Part shown: piece after piece, positions 22,016 to 33,957 of the stretch
How positions within the stretch are numbered: the first letter of the stretch is position 1
How the letters are laid out: the number at the start of each line of letters is the position of its first letter
Origin: Diospyros lotus
Lineage: Eukaryota > Streptophyta > Magnoliopsida > Ericales > Ebenaceae
DNA length: 64,000 nt
Reading direction: 5' to 3'
NCBI RefSeq assembly: GCF_014633365.1
Contig: NC_068347.1
Location: 32,964,116-33,028,115 of the forward strand
Notes under the pieces: model-generated
Databases searched by the model: none
Seen by the model: only the letters and a program-made list of their open reading frames with translations
Told to the model about the DNA's origin: nothing
Position numbers and translations under genes: made by a program

Positions 22016-25000
22016 TGTAAAACCCCATTTTTGAAATCAATAAGACGGGAAATATTTCATAATTCGTGTAGTTAGAATGATTAAATTCAAGGTTTTATAT
22101 AGCAAATTATTAGCGGTATTTAGCCGAATCAATCGAAGGGAGTATCCTAAAGCTCGAAAGATCAAAAGCAAGATCACATCATCGATTCTCAAGTTGAAAT
22201 ATGATTGAGTACTGAAAGAAATCGGATCGGAAATAGTTTTCGGTACAGCTTCATCCCGGGCAGATAAAATCGAATCGTCAAATGGGGCTTCCAAAAAGAT
22301 AATGGAACCCTTAGGGGGCCTCAATTTTTCAAGTAGAGCAACCCTTTAGGGTTTTCGGGTGGAAACAAAAAGAATTTTTATAAAATAAGTCAATCGGGCC
22401 TAAGCGCAGTTTTCAAAAATTGCCTGAGGGAGGCCTAAACGTTGTTATTTCTGAGTCCTTAGGGCATGAATGTCAATCCTAGAACCTTGGGGTCTTAGTG
22501 GAAGCAAGGAAAATCTTAGGGGCTTGTGAGAAAGGCCAAAAGTGTAAGAGTCAAAATGAGATGGGGCTAAAGTGTAAAATCTGGAAAATGTGAAGCTGGG
22601 AGCTTCCATGGCCGACAGCAGTACTGGCCGGCCACCGTTCGTCACCTCCAACCGCGGGAAGTCCAAGGGAACGGTCGAAGCTCGCGTGGGGAACAAATCG
22701 TGGCCGACATCGAGCGTGGGGGTGGCTGGAAAAATCGAGAAACTGGCCGAGAAGGGGTCGGCCATGGCCGACCTGTAAATGCCATTTCAAGGGTCCTTGT
22801 CGATGCTCTTTGGTCGTCCAAGGGCGGTTTGGAAGGTTTGAGACCTCGGTGAAGGCGACCATGAAGGTTTCGAGGGCCGATTGCGCCTATTAATGGAGGA
22901 AGATGTTGGAAATGTATGCCCTAAAGACACGTTTTGTTTAATTTATGGTAATGATGTTTCTTTTAGTCAGTTTATGGCACATATATTATTTGCATTTAAT
23001 TGTTGAAAAAGTGTCCATGCTATTAAGTAAGTGATTCATGTGATGGGTCGTTCTTCACAGTTAGGCATGAATCATGGGTACTTAATAAGCAAGAAAATAT
23101 TACTCTTAATCTTTTGATAGAACTGGGCATTCTATCATGATAAGATCATTGTGCAATAGATCCTAATGGAGGATGGCTTGCCTTAACCAGTAAACAGTTC
23201 GTTTACTCTAATTGTACAAGCGCATTCGGAATGCGTAGAGTGGACATGTGATAGAAGCTAATGACAAAGTACTAACTATCATGGAGCTGGTCTATCACTG
23301 CTACTACGTGGACGAGTACTCTAATACTTGAGTATTAGTTGGTGGTCTAGTGAACCTAGAGCTATATTCTTAAATTCACTGTAGGTGAGGTCTATCAAAG
23401 ATCAATAACCTTTTGAGTTGGGAGTATGGTTTCTAATTAGCTAAGACAGACTAATACAAGATAGTTTCTGTGATTCACCCCCTTGTGATTGTCCAAGAAT
23501 AATCAAATAATCCAGGACCCTGGGAACGTGACTTAAGAGTATGTGCTTCTGGGTAGCTCCCAGTGATAAGCAAGTACATTCGAGTAGTCACGGATTATTG
23601 GACTAATGATCTAAGGATGGTAGAAATCATTTAGAGAGGTGTTAGTACATTATTCCTTTCTAAATGATGGATGTTACGCAGAGGGGTATTTTCGTCATTA
23701 CACTAGTAGGTCAAAGATATTGCATATGCAAAATTATTCGTGGGGTCAGTGTTACCATATGGTGATAGTTGGAACACTTAGAATGACAAAATATAGCTAC
23801 TAGGTAGCATGGATATTTTGGTCATTTTAGTAGCCGTGAATAATTTTTCTTTTGGTCCCCGGGGTAGCTCGATATAACTCATGTATTATTTAATACATTT
23901 GGTTTGTTGGGTGAATTACATTGAGAGAGAATTATTTTATTCAGAATGGTCCATAATTAATTGGGCTAGAATAAAATAATAGTTCATTAGTTTTTAATTA
24001 ATTAATTGGGCTAACCCAATTAGAAAATTAATTAAATGGACTTGGCCCATTAGGGTTTGGCCCACTAGGGTTTTAACCCTAGGGTTCTCCCTTTATATTC
24101 TCTCCTTGGTTGTTTTTCATCCAAGTCGATTTTTACTCTTCTTCACCGAAAGAGAGGCCACGAGTTCGAGTCATACTTCGGAAGATCGAAAGAGAGCCTT
24201 CAAGTTCTGATGCGAAGGAGCCGAAGGGTTGCAGGACAGCCGTCGTCTCCACCACGAGAAGAAGCTCCCGCCCATCCTCCGCCTGTCACCTCATTCCGTC
24301 CGGTAATCGTAGGAAAAGTAAGTTTCCTAGATTCTAATCAATACGAGGAACATTTTTATTTAAAAACGCTTTCGTTGCATGCCATGTATCCTCGTTTATG
24401 ATCCTTCAGAAGAATGGCAGAGGGTTTGGAGAGTTTGAAGCTTAAAATCAGAGGGGTTAGAGGCCGAATCGAGCGTAGGAAATAGAGGGCTTTTTCTCTA
24501 GAGAGGGTAAGGATCATATTTGGAAAAAATGGAGGGGTTTCATATTCGTTTGAAGGGGTTTTGAGTGGTCGTTGAAAAGTGAGGCAGACGGTTTGGCCGA
24601 TGGTTCAAGGCTTCGATTGAGGGCCTTCTAAGCTTCCGTTCGAGCTCCCGAGCACACCATCGTGATCGACTGGAGGAGGAGAATCACCCAGGTCGAAAAT
24701 CCCAGAGCTTCGGTGTGTCGTCGCCAAAGAAGAAGCCCAAAAAGTGGGCTCCACGCGCCGCAGCCCACTCGCAGCGATGGGCCAGGCGCATGAGAGAGCC
24801 TGCACATCAAGTTTTTTTTGAATTTTTTTTTAAAATGTTGAGAAATTTATTTTAGAATTTTTCATGCAAAAAGATTTGGAAAAAATTGGGTTTAGGTATT
24901 TATTTTAGAATGTTAGTGAGGAAAAATAGAGAAAAATTAAAGGAAATTGTAAGAAAAATAAGAAGAAAATTGGTTTTGGTATTTATGGATTGAATATGAT

Positions 25001-25929
25001 GCTTAGGGTGCCTTAGGGCTTGAGCTTGAGTATTGGTTCGAGTTTCGAGGAGTTGCACGTAAATCGAGGTGAAGCACGTGTTTAGAGGAACACTAAATTG
25101 TCAAAGGTGAGTGTGCGATCTTACAACCTAATTTTATGTGAGTATCCCGATTGAAAACCCTAGTTATATGAGAGTTTTTCCCAAGGATTGATTGTGAACG
25201 TTTTGTCATGAAACCTGATTAAGGTAAATGATTTTATCATGTTGTCATGCTTTGAAGTGAATACGCCACGTAGTTGCATTTACATGCTATGATGAGATAT
25301 GCATACATCCACGTTGATATTATTGATCATGCATCGCATAAAGGGTTTGGGATTATGAATTGGAGTCGCTGCTCTACCAAGTGTGCACCCATAAACATCG
25401 GACCGAGAAGGGGACTGTAAAAATAGGGAGCAGCAGTTGGGTGCGGTAAACTCAAACCGAAAATGAACAAGGACATGTTGCATCTTACATCCATACACGA
25501 AAATTTATGATTTTATTTCACTCACTTAAATGATTCATCATCTAACTTGGGCTTTTAACCCCTGGAATATTCAAACGTTCCAGATGTTATTGTAACAGAA
25601 CCAGGTACTGACGAAGCATGTGATGGCACTATGCAAATGCACGACGAAGTATGATTATGATGTTAAAGATAATGTATTTAAGTTTTTGCTGCTTAACATT
25701 TGAACATTTGAAAGATGTTGATGTATTATCGAAACTAAGGTTATTGTAATGTTAAGTTCGATTCTTAGCTTTCACATGTAATGTTTTGATGTCTATCTTC
25801 GAAATGAATGAAAATTTTGGGTTGATAATCGATGTGATTTAGCATTTAGTTTGAAAGGGAAAAGAAAAAGAAAATATTATCCCCAAATTGTCTTAGTTTA
25901 TAAGACGCTCGAGAAAGTGGGGTGTTACA
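22016..25929 (+). repeat. 3' LTR of the gypsy element, interrupted
   Basis: It runs from TGTAAAACCCCATTTTTG to AGAAAGTGGGGTGTTACA, 3,914 bp in all. Without the copia solo LTR and one copy of its target duplication it is about 2.4 kb. The part from about 24,420 aligns with the surviving 5' LTR. The short open frames inside (for example 22,445-22,865) are not gene-like. Confidence 0.9.
22904..24408 (+). mobile_element. Copia-type solo LTR, 1,505 bp
   Basis: Begins TGTTGGAAATGTATGCCCTA and ends TTATGATCCTTCA, with the 5-bp target duplication GAAGA at 22,899-22,903 and 24,409-24,413. The TGTTGGAAAT.TGCCCTA start is of the kind seen in Angela/BARE-like copia LTRs. No internal region remains. It lies in the 3' LTR of the gypsy element and so is younger than it. 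Confidence 0.92.
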
Positions 25930-26384
25930 AGATATCCTCGCGACAGTCTCAAATCCTGTCCTCATTAATGGCGGATCCCATCCATATTAATGATGGTGCT
26001 GTTGCCATCATTCTACCACCTGGGAACCTCCACCAGTGCTGGATAACTAATCCCATCACTTACAAATGCACGACGCATGCATGCAGGAGGACATCTCCTT
26101 ATTCTATATCAACAATTTCTCTTTAGAGTCAATGTATGTTCTAATCTCTGATCTACTGATATACTCTCTCTCCTTACTCTCTTACTCACTCGACCGTCGG
26201 AGTATTTACAGATATCAATCGCCCCCCGAACGGGCCCGTCGTCGGAGCCCGCGCCCCGCCTTCGATCGTCCTCTTTTGGTCAAGAAGGAACATATCCCAT
26301 CTCCTCTATTCTTCTCTTCCATGATGCACGAAAATGCCTTAAAGATATCGTTTCAGTATTTTTAAAATGATTTTGATGTATTTA
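25930..26384. other. Right flank of the gypsy element
   Basis: Starts with AGATA, the expected target duplication copy. The open frames at 25,851-26,365 do not resemble a known protein. A GC-rich patch with GCCCCCCGAACGGGCCCG lies at about 26,220-26,270. I cannot assign it. Confidence 0.5.
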
Positions 26385-27238
26385 TTAAATTTATTTATGA
26401 ATATAAGGCTACACACAGATTCCTTTCCTTAATCCAAAGATCACACTAAGCTCATTTGTCTACAAATGCTAGAATTTCTTATTTCATTTTATTTTTTTCT
26501 AAAGAAATGTCAACATAATAGCATGATGTGACAAAATGATAAAGTTAGGGAATTCGTTGGTTTTCAAATTTTCCTAAAATTTAGTGTTTTTAATAAATTT
26601 TAATATTTAATAATAATGTTTAAAAATAATTTTTTAAATTAATTTCATATGTTATAAATGTTTGGTCTTAGTTATTATTGTTAAATTCAGTCGTGTACTC
26701 TCAATTAATTGAAGGACTAAAGAGAACGAAAATAAATAATTGAAAAAGAGAATATGTCAAGATTTTAATTGAGAAGTTAAAAGGTAATATTTTTTTAATA
26801 GTTTAGAGAACTCTTATATATTCAACTTAAAAAAAATAATTTGACGTATATTAAAAATTTTATTTGTTTCATCTTGATAAAATCTCTTATTTATTCAATC
26901 TAAAATAATAATGGTATCGTTTTGTTGACGTGTCCATTATTAAATACACTTGGTAGATCAAGCATAAAATTAAAACAAAAAATAAAAATTCAATGATTAA
27001 ATTAAAATAAAAATTAAAAATTAATTCTAAATCCAGAATATATTAATTTATTTAGCCTTAATATATCAACAAAATTTTAAAAAACTCAACTCACTACTTC
27101 AGTGTAACGTTATGCCGTGAAGATGAGGGGGGCATCCTCTGGATGACGTGGCGCCAAATTAGTGAAAAGGGCACAAAAGAACAAAATAGCTCGTCTTTTG
27201 CTAAAGAGACTTAAAATTCCGTACGATTTCACGTGCCC
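26385..27238. repeat. Segmental duplication, copy 1
   Basis: Two blocks recur elsewhere in the window. About 26,395-26,530 (with CATTTGTCTACAAAT and CTAAAGAAATGTCAACATA) matches 35,405-35,545. About 27,095-27,215 (with GGATGACGTGGCGCCAAATT) matches 44,240-44,335. Divergence and indels are clear, so the duplication is old. No coding potential is visible. Confidence 0.75.
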
Positions 27239-27253
27239 GAGTGCGATTTTGTT

Positions 27254-30200
27254 GAGTGCGATTTTGGTCACCCTTTAACGGGGGTGAACGTAACTCCCGT
27301 CAAATTAAAAGGAATGAACATCAAATGATCAGTTTTCCAGTGCGATTTTGAAATATTTATTTTAATTTGTTTTGCACGATCTATTTACCCAAGACCTTCT
27401 TCCTCATTCACTGACTCTCTTTTTTTCTCTCTCTCTCCACTATGGTCCTCCGTCTCCAGCGTGTTGTCCATCTCCACCTTCGACGTCATCTCCTCCTACC
27501 GTCGTCGGTCTTCACCAGCAGCAGTGCCATAGGTCCTCCGGCGTCCCCTCCAGCAGCGTGTTCGTCGTGTCTCCTCCACCCACTCTCTCTCCCCACCGTG
27601 TCTCCTCCACCTCCGACCGTTCGGTGCTCGTTTTTGTCGTCATCGGACCTCCTTCAGCAGTAACGTCAGGTGTCGGCGTGCGTCTCCTCCACCTCCGGGC
27701 GTTGGTCGGTTCTCCACCTCCGACGTGCATCTCTTCCACCTCCGACATGCATCTCTTCCACCTCCACCCGTTCGTCAGTCCTCCGGCATCTCCTCCACCA
27801 GTAACGATCGTGCTTAACCGCGTCTCCTCCACCTCATGCTTGTACCTTTCAAGAGTATTCTTGGTTTTTTTTTTCTTCCAGCATGAACTTCTAATATTTC
27901 TGGGAATAGAAATACTTAAACCGGCTAAATTAAAACCAATTACAATCAGTCAGATGAGATTGTTAATCAAGCAATAACTTTGCTGATTAATTTAACAATG
28001 TTTAGGTTATTGGTAAAAAAAAAAGTGCTCTTTCGGATGTCAAAACAGGCTAAGCTAAAGGTGTTCACTGAATTTGTTTTTAAATAATGTGAGGTTGGGT
28101 ATAATGAGAGTGAACTCCACTAGTTTATCATGAATTTGTGGAACTTGTTAGGCATCAACTATTAAACATCCATCACTGTTAACAAACCTCAAGGTTAGAA
28201 GTTTTTTTGAAACTCGGGGAGATTGTTGAATAGTAAGGACTTATTTACCATTTACCTTAGAAGGAGAATATTCCTCATAGTTCTTTGTTGAAGCTATACT
28301 TTTTACAGAAAAGAACGATGGTATTCGGGCTTGAACTATCATTTGCTTCCCTGTTGTATCTAACTCAAAAGAAATCATCATCTTCATTATTTGGGCGCGG
28401 GTCGTGTGGCTGCCTGTTGAATTTGATTTCTTATTATTTTACTAAAAAAATTAAAATGATGTTACCAATGCTAAGTTGTACACTGCCTACCCCATATATT
28501 TAAAGAAAAATAAGAAATTTCAGGCATTTCAATCCTCTGCAAATCTAGCAATCAATACAAACACAGAAACTAAAAGAGAAACTCTCTCTTCCTCACCCAA
28601 ATCACCATTAAAGAAAAGTATAGAATACTTCCGTATTATATTTTCAAACACAAATAAAATCTTTACATCCCAAAAAAATCTCTGGAAAATCAAATCAAAC
28701 CAAAAGGAAGAACAAAATAACCCATTAATGAGAAAGAAAAAAATTTCCATTCTTTACTCCCGCTTTCGCATACAACTTTGCGTTCTTCAAGGTTGCTGGA
28801 GGCGTCAAAGATTTTTCCATCATCTGCGGCAGCGTGTTCATCGGCTTCCTATTCTCCTTGCGCAGAGCCGCGGAAAAGTCGGGGACCGACTGGGCCAGAA
28901 AGGAGGACCCTTTCCGCCGGCTGGGTGGCGCCAGAAAGCTGCCCTGAAACTTGACTTGTTTCTTGGGCGGGGATAGATTGGGCTTCGGTTCTTGCTGTCT
29001 CATGTTTTTCATCCCCAGTTTTGTTTCTCGTAGTTCGGCGTAAGCTTCGGTGAGGATCGACGACGACAGGAGGAGACGCACGTCGGAGGTGGAGGGGACG
29101 ACATGCCGGAGGTGAAGAACCACAGCTGGAAGGAGAGAGAGAGAGAGAGAAAATGAGGGAGAAGGTCTTGGGTGGGTAAACAAATCCTTGGACGGCGTAA
29201 AACAAATTAAAATAAATATTTCAAAATCCTACTGGAAAACTAACGATTTGATGTTCGCCTTCTTTAATTTGACGGGGGTTACGTTCACCCCGTTAAAGGG
29301 GGTGAACAAAATGCCTGAAGAACGCAAAGTTGTATGCGAAAACGTGAGGGAATAAAGAATGGAATTTTTTTTCTTTCTCATTAATGGATTATTTTGTTCT
29401 TCCTTTTAATTTGATTTGATTTTTCAGAAATTTTTTAGGGACGCAAAGATTTCATTTGTGTTTGAAAATATAATACGAAAGTATTCTATACTTTTCTTTA
29501 ATGGTGATTTGGGTGAGGAAGAGAGAGTTTCTCTTTTAGTTTCTATGTTTGTATTGATTGTTAGATTTGCACAAGGATTGAAATATTTGAAATTTCTTAT
29601 TTTTCTTTAAATTTATGGGGTAGACAGTGGACAACTTAGCATTGGTGACATCATTTTAATTTTTTTAATAAAATAATAAGAAATCAAATTCAACAGGCAG
29701 CCACACAGCCTGCACCCAAATAATGAAGATGATTTTTCTGGAGTTAGACACAACAGGGAAGTAAATGATAGTTCAAACCCCGGATACCATCGTTCTTTTA
29801 TGCAAAAAGTATAGCTTCAGCAAAGAACTATGAGGAATATTTCCCTTCTAAAGTAAATGGTAAATAAGTCCTTACTATTCAACAATCTCCCTGAGTTTCA
29901 AAAAAACTTCTAACCTTGAGGTTTGTTAATAGTGATGGATGTTTAATAGTTGATGCCTAGCAAGTTTCACAAATTCATGATAAACTAGTGGAGTTCACTC
30001 TCATTATACCCAACCTCACATTATTTAAAAACAAATTCAGTGAACACCTTTAGCTTAGCCTGTTTTAACATCCGAAAGAGCACTTTTTTTTTACCAATAA
30101 CCTAAACATTGTTAAATTAATCAACAAAGTTATTGCTTGATTAACAATCTCATCTGACCGATTGTAATTGGTTTTAATTTAGCCGGTTTAAGTATTTCTA

Positions 30201-30831
30201 TTCCCAAAAATATTAAAAGTTCATGCTGGAAGAAAAAAAAAATCAAGAATACTCTTGAAAGGTACAAGCATGAGGTGGAGGAGACGCGGTTAAGCACGAA
30301 CGTTACTGGTGGAGGAGATGCCAGAGGACTGATGAACGGGCGGAGATGGAAGAGATGCACGTCGGAGGTGGAGAACCGACCAACGCCCGGAGGTGGAGGA
30401 GACGCACGCCGACACCTGACGTTACTGCTAAAGGAGGTCCGATGAATACAAAAACGAGCACCGAACAGTCGGAGGTGGAGGAGACACGGTGGGGAGAGAG
30501 TGGGTGGAGGAGACACGACGAACACGCTACTGGAGGGGATGCCGGAGGACCTATGGCACTGCTGCTGGTGAAAACCGATGATGGTAGAAGGAGATGACGT
30601 CGAAGGTGGAGATGGACAACACGTTAGAGACGGAGGACCATAGTGGAGAGAGAGAAAGAAAAAAAGAGTCATTGAATGAGGAAGAAGGTCTTGGGTAAGT
30701 AGGCCGTGCAAAACAAATTAAAATAAATATTTCAAAATCGCATTGGAAAATTGATCATTTGATGTTCATCCCCTTTAATTTGACGGGGGTTACGTTCACC
30801 CCCGTTAAAGGAGATGAACAAAATCGCACTC
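27254..30831. mobile_element. Large inverted-repeat element with Mutator-like ends
   Basis: Two arms of about 1.5 kb (27,254-28,789 and 29,314-30,831) are near-complete reverse complements, separated by a core of about 0.5 kb. The outer ends read GAGTGCGATTTTGGTCACCC on the left and, reverse complemented, GAGTGCGATTTTGTTCATC on the right. These are the same termini as the MITE at 30,883-31,260, which has a 10-bp target duplication as in Mutator-like elements. No target duplication is evident for the big element. A second GAGTGCGATTTTGTT directly before the left end blurs that boundary. The proline/serine-rich open frames in each arm (27,372-27,977 and 30,130-30,711) are mirror images and CT-repeat driven, so not genes. 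Confidence 0.75.
28786..29065 (-). pseudogene. Coding-like fragment in the core of the inverted repeat
   Basis: On the minus strand a continuous frame reads through KNMRQQEPKPNLSPPKKQVK, SRRKGSSFLAQSVPDFSAAL and RKENRKPMNTLPQMMEKSL. The composition is ordinary for a plant protein, unlike the repetitive frames around it. The fragment is bounded upstream by Mutator-like terminal sequence (GACGGGGGTTACGTTCACCCC at about 29,271) and is cut at 28,786-28,790 where the palindrome arm begins. This looks like a host gene piece captured by a Mutator-like element (Pack-MULE). I cannot name the source gene. Confidence 0.5.
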
Positions 30832-30882
30832 ACTCCTTTAGCTCACTACTCATTCATACAACCTGCCATCCCATCACATCCC
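30832..30882 (+). promoter_or_regulatory. Relic of a DUF247-type promoter
   Basis: CTCACTACTCATTCATACAA and CTGCCATCCCATCACATCCC, continuing after the MITE as TGAATTCGACACACTCTTGA at 31,271, align with 45,522-45,605 (CTCACTATTCAATCATTGAA, ..CTGCCATTAAACTCCGGA, then GAATTCGACACCCTTGACAC). The latter is the core promoter and leader of the DUF247 gene. The TATATATAG box of that copy is not conserved here. It is probably a dead duplicate. Confidence 0.5.
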
Positions 30883-31260
30883 GAGTGCGATTTTGTTCAC
30901 CCCCTTTAATGGGGGTGAATGTAACCCCCGTCAGTGGGGGTTAAAAAAATAATCATGTTTTAAAAAAAAATTATTTTTAATTATTTTTTTGAAAAAAAAT
31001 CATTTTCAATCATTCAAATAAATTAATTGCTGTAAACAGTCATTTTTCAGTTTTAACCCTGTCAATTATTTTTGTAAGTCTGTCATTTTTTTATAAGTTC
31101 TAATCCATTCAATTTTGATCCTATCATATTTTTATTTAAATTTTAAAAACAATTTTTTTTAAAACAATTTTACAACTTTTTTTCAGTTAAAAAATTATTT
31201 TTTTAACCCCAATGACAGGGTTACGTTCACCCCGTTAAAGGGGTGAACAAAATCGCACTC
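30883..31260. mobile_element. Mutator-like MITE, 378 bp
   Basis: Inverted termini of about 60 bp start GAGTGCGATTTTGTTCACCC at both ends. They are flanked by the direct duplication ATCACATCCC (30,873-30,882 and 31,261-31,270). Nine to ten base pairs is the range for Mutator-like transposition. The interior is AT-rich and non-coding. The termini match those of the large element next to it. Confidence 0.92.
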
Positions 31261-31270
31261 ATCACATCCC

Positions 31271-31480
31271 TGAATTCGACACACTCTTGAAACAAGACCT
31301 CCTCTCTAAGCATCTGCCATGATCTAACCCGTATGATTTCACTTGCCCAGCCTCGTCCACCAAACCGAACCCCATTATGAAAATTAATCACCATTTAATT
31401 TTGCAAATTAAGTATGCTTTCAAACTATTTTGGAAAAAGCCCAATGCTTTGCTTGTACACAAAACAAAGTTAATATAGAT
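31271..31480. repeat. Segmental duplication, copy 2
   Basis: AGACCTCCTCTCTAAGCATC, CCAGCCTCGTCCACCAAACC and the TTAAGTATGCTTTCAAACTA stretch match 34,000-34,200 and 42,555-42,740. Confidence 0.8.
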
Positions 31481-33957
31481 AGTTTTAGGCTCAGCCCTCA
31501 ATCGGTTCCATAATTGAATTTGTTTCAAAATTTAAATTAGATTTATTGAACAAATACGAAATTAATAAAATTAAACAAATATAAAAAATTAAATCCAATC
31601 ACGTACATGTCATTTTCGACATTTTGATTTCTGTTTTGTTGTGCATTACATTCATATTCGTTTATTTGATTCTTTGTTCGGATATTCGTGGATCTTGGTA
31701 CTGTCGAAATTGTGGTTATGTGATTGTTGTCACAAGAAATTCTTAACACAAATAAACTCAATTTATTCAATGTCTAACTCAATTAACATTTAAACAACAT
31801 ATAATGTTTTAAATATCATTATTAAAATATTTTTTCACCAACCTATAAATATCATAAACATTAAGCTTAACATATAAAATACAATTTTCTCATAGAAAAC
31901 AACATACCATATGACTAATGATTTATCATAAACATTAAGGTCAAAATACAAGTGTTGTTTGTAAAAGTTAGTTAAAACTAACTTTTCAAATATATCCACT
32001 TAGTTACATAAAAAGCCTTAGAGAATAAATGAGATATTTTTAAGACACATGACTTTAATAACAAGTTGAGAACAATAATGCTACTCGATTAAGAAATATT
32101 CCTTTTAAGAAAAGATAATTCTACTTAGCACAACATGACATACTCTATATATAAAAACATGATTACCCATCCATTCACATACATACAACACACATAAATT
32201 AAGTAACTCACTTTTACTTAAATAAAATAGATTCTTATAAGATATTACAAATATGTTGAGTACACTATATATTACTAAATTAACAAAGCACATCACATAA
32301 CATAGATATGCTCTAACTTGAGCATTATGATGACTTATTTAAGTAAAAGCGCACATAAACTTAACAAAGTATATATGACTTCTATTTTATAAACTTTAAG
32401 TTATCATACACATATACTACCAATGCATACATTAAGTAATTCTAAAAACTTTAAAATTTGTATTTTCAACTTAAACATGAGCAACATTGAAAAGTATTAC
32501 TTGGAATAAATACAACATTTCTAGATACTTTAAGATAGCACTACTTGCATCTACAGACTTACTCGAGTGACAAATTATCACTCGAATATCAGTATGAGAA
32601 GATAATTTTTTAACAATTTAACCAAATGTTGCTTGAATTCAACGATTCTATTAAAGTAACTAACATTCAACTAAACAAGTTCTTCAAGAGATACTTCTTA
32701 AATTTAAGGACTTAAAAGAACTTTAAAAAATTATGCTCTAGAAGTTAGGAACACTTGCCTAAATACATATATACAAATATATACATTACTTAAGAGCATA
32801 GATGCTAAAAACTTAAAACACATTATTCTTATATTTGAGAAAATGCTTTAATATATTTTGAGTACTTAAGATACTTCCCAATATTAAGTTTACTCTAAAT
32901 GTCAAAAAGATATATGACTTTTGTATCCTTTGAAATCCTAAAGCAACTTATTGACATAGTAAGCACATAAATAAAAGTAAGAATATTAATCACATGCAAA
33001 ACATAGTAATATTATTGGCATAACCTTGACATGATAGATAAAATAACCTAATTTCTACAAATCAAGTCTCAAGTACCATCACTTGAGTATATGATCATTT
33101 ATACAAACATCTTGATGTTTAACACTTAAACATCTGATAAGAAATATAGAATATACATTACTCTTAAACATTGAGTAATGTTGACACATAAAATATTAAG
33201 CATATTATAAGCTCTACAAGACACTTATGGATTATCTTTAGGATAACTTTAAAGAGAAACATATTAAAAGACATATATAAATAAACATATGGCTAAACCA
33301 AGTTTAACACATATGAGATCATTAATATATAAATCATACTAAAAGATAAACTTATTAAGGTTTTTAACTAAGTCAACCTCAACGTATATTCTATCAAGAT
33401 AGACTTAACATATCATTTAGCATTATGCTAAATAGGGATAAAATAATTTCTACATATAAAATATATGACCACACTTATGAGAACAAAACATATGAGAACA
33501 TTAAAGTTTTGGTTACATGCAGTCATTGTCAAAACATACGTAAAAAAAAATCCAACAAATTTCATAGAAGATAGTTCATGCAAAATAAACACCATCAATT
33601 TTTTAAAATATTTTTAGGTTTTTTTAATGAGATTTTTAGGTTTTTTATGAAATTTAATTTTTTTTATTATCAAATTTAATCTTTTTTTCATATGAGTGAT
33701 CAAATGTCAAATTTTTTATTATTGAGAAACTAAATGTCTTACTTATATATTAAGTATAATTTGATATGTCTTACTGACATGACACTTACTCACAAAAATA
33801 GATGCGTTCACGCACGTGTTAACGTTCTATTATAATAAGAATTTAAAATAATAATTTTTAATAGTTGATAGACTGATTATTTTATATCTTAAAAATTAAA
33901 TATCTTATTTTTAATTATTAAGGGGGTGATGATATGCATTAAGCCTTTAATTAATTA
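31481..33957. other. AT-rich DNA without recognisable genes
   Basis: From about 31,780 to 33,540 the sequence has a peculiar even texture: many short ACTTAA, ACATA and CACTTGAGTAT words and hardly any GC. It has no frame of note, no LTR ends and no inverted termini I could find. The open frames at 31,543-31,770 and 32,105-32,296 are not convincing. Confidence 0.5.

Larger units (their letters stand above)
11739..25929 (+). mobile_element. Ty3/gypsy chromovirus-like element with nested insertions
   Basis: A plus-strand element with a left-truncated 5' LTR ending at 15,890, an iMet PBS, gag with zinc knuckles, and protease, RT, RNase H and integrase in gypsy order. A C-terminal chromodomain-like tail, a PPT (AAGGAGGGGAGAA) and a 3' LTR at 22,016-25,929 follow. 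Three other elements sit inside it: a solo LTR (11,859-14,509), a Cassandra TRIM (18,609-19,276) and a copia solo LTR (22,904-24,408). The right flank begins AGATA. The left target duplication is lost with the left end of the 5' LTR. Many in-frame stops show it is inactive. The domain order, the tail and the PBS suggest the Tekay/Del group, but I have not tested this by phylogeny. Confidence 0.9.

Noticed and set aside
27372..27977. 201-codon proline/serine-rich frame, with a mirror copy at 30,130-30,711
   Set aside because: It lies in the arms of an inverted repeat, is composed of CTCC/TCCACC-like repeats and has no domain pattern.
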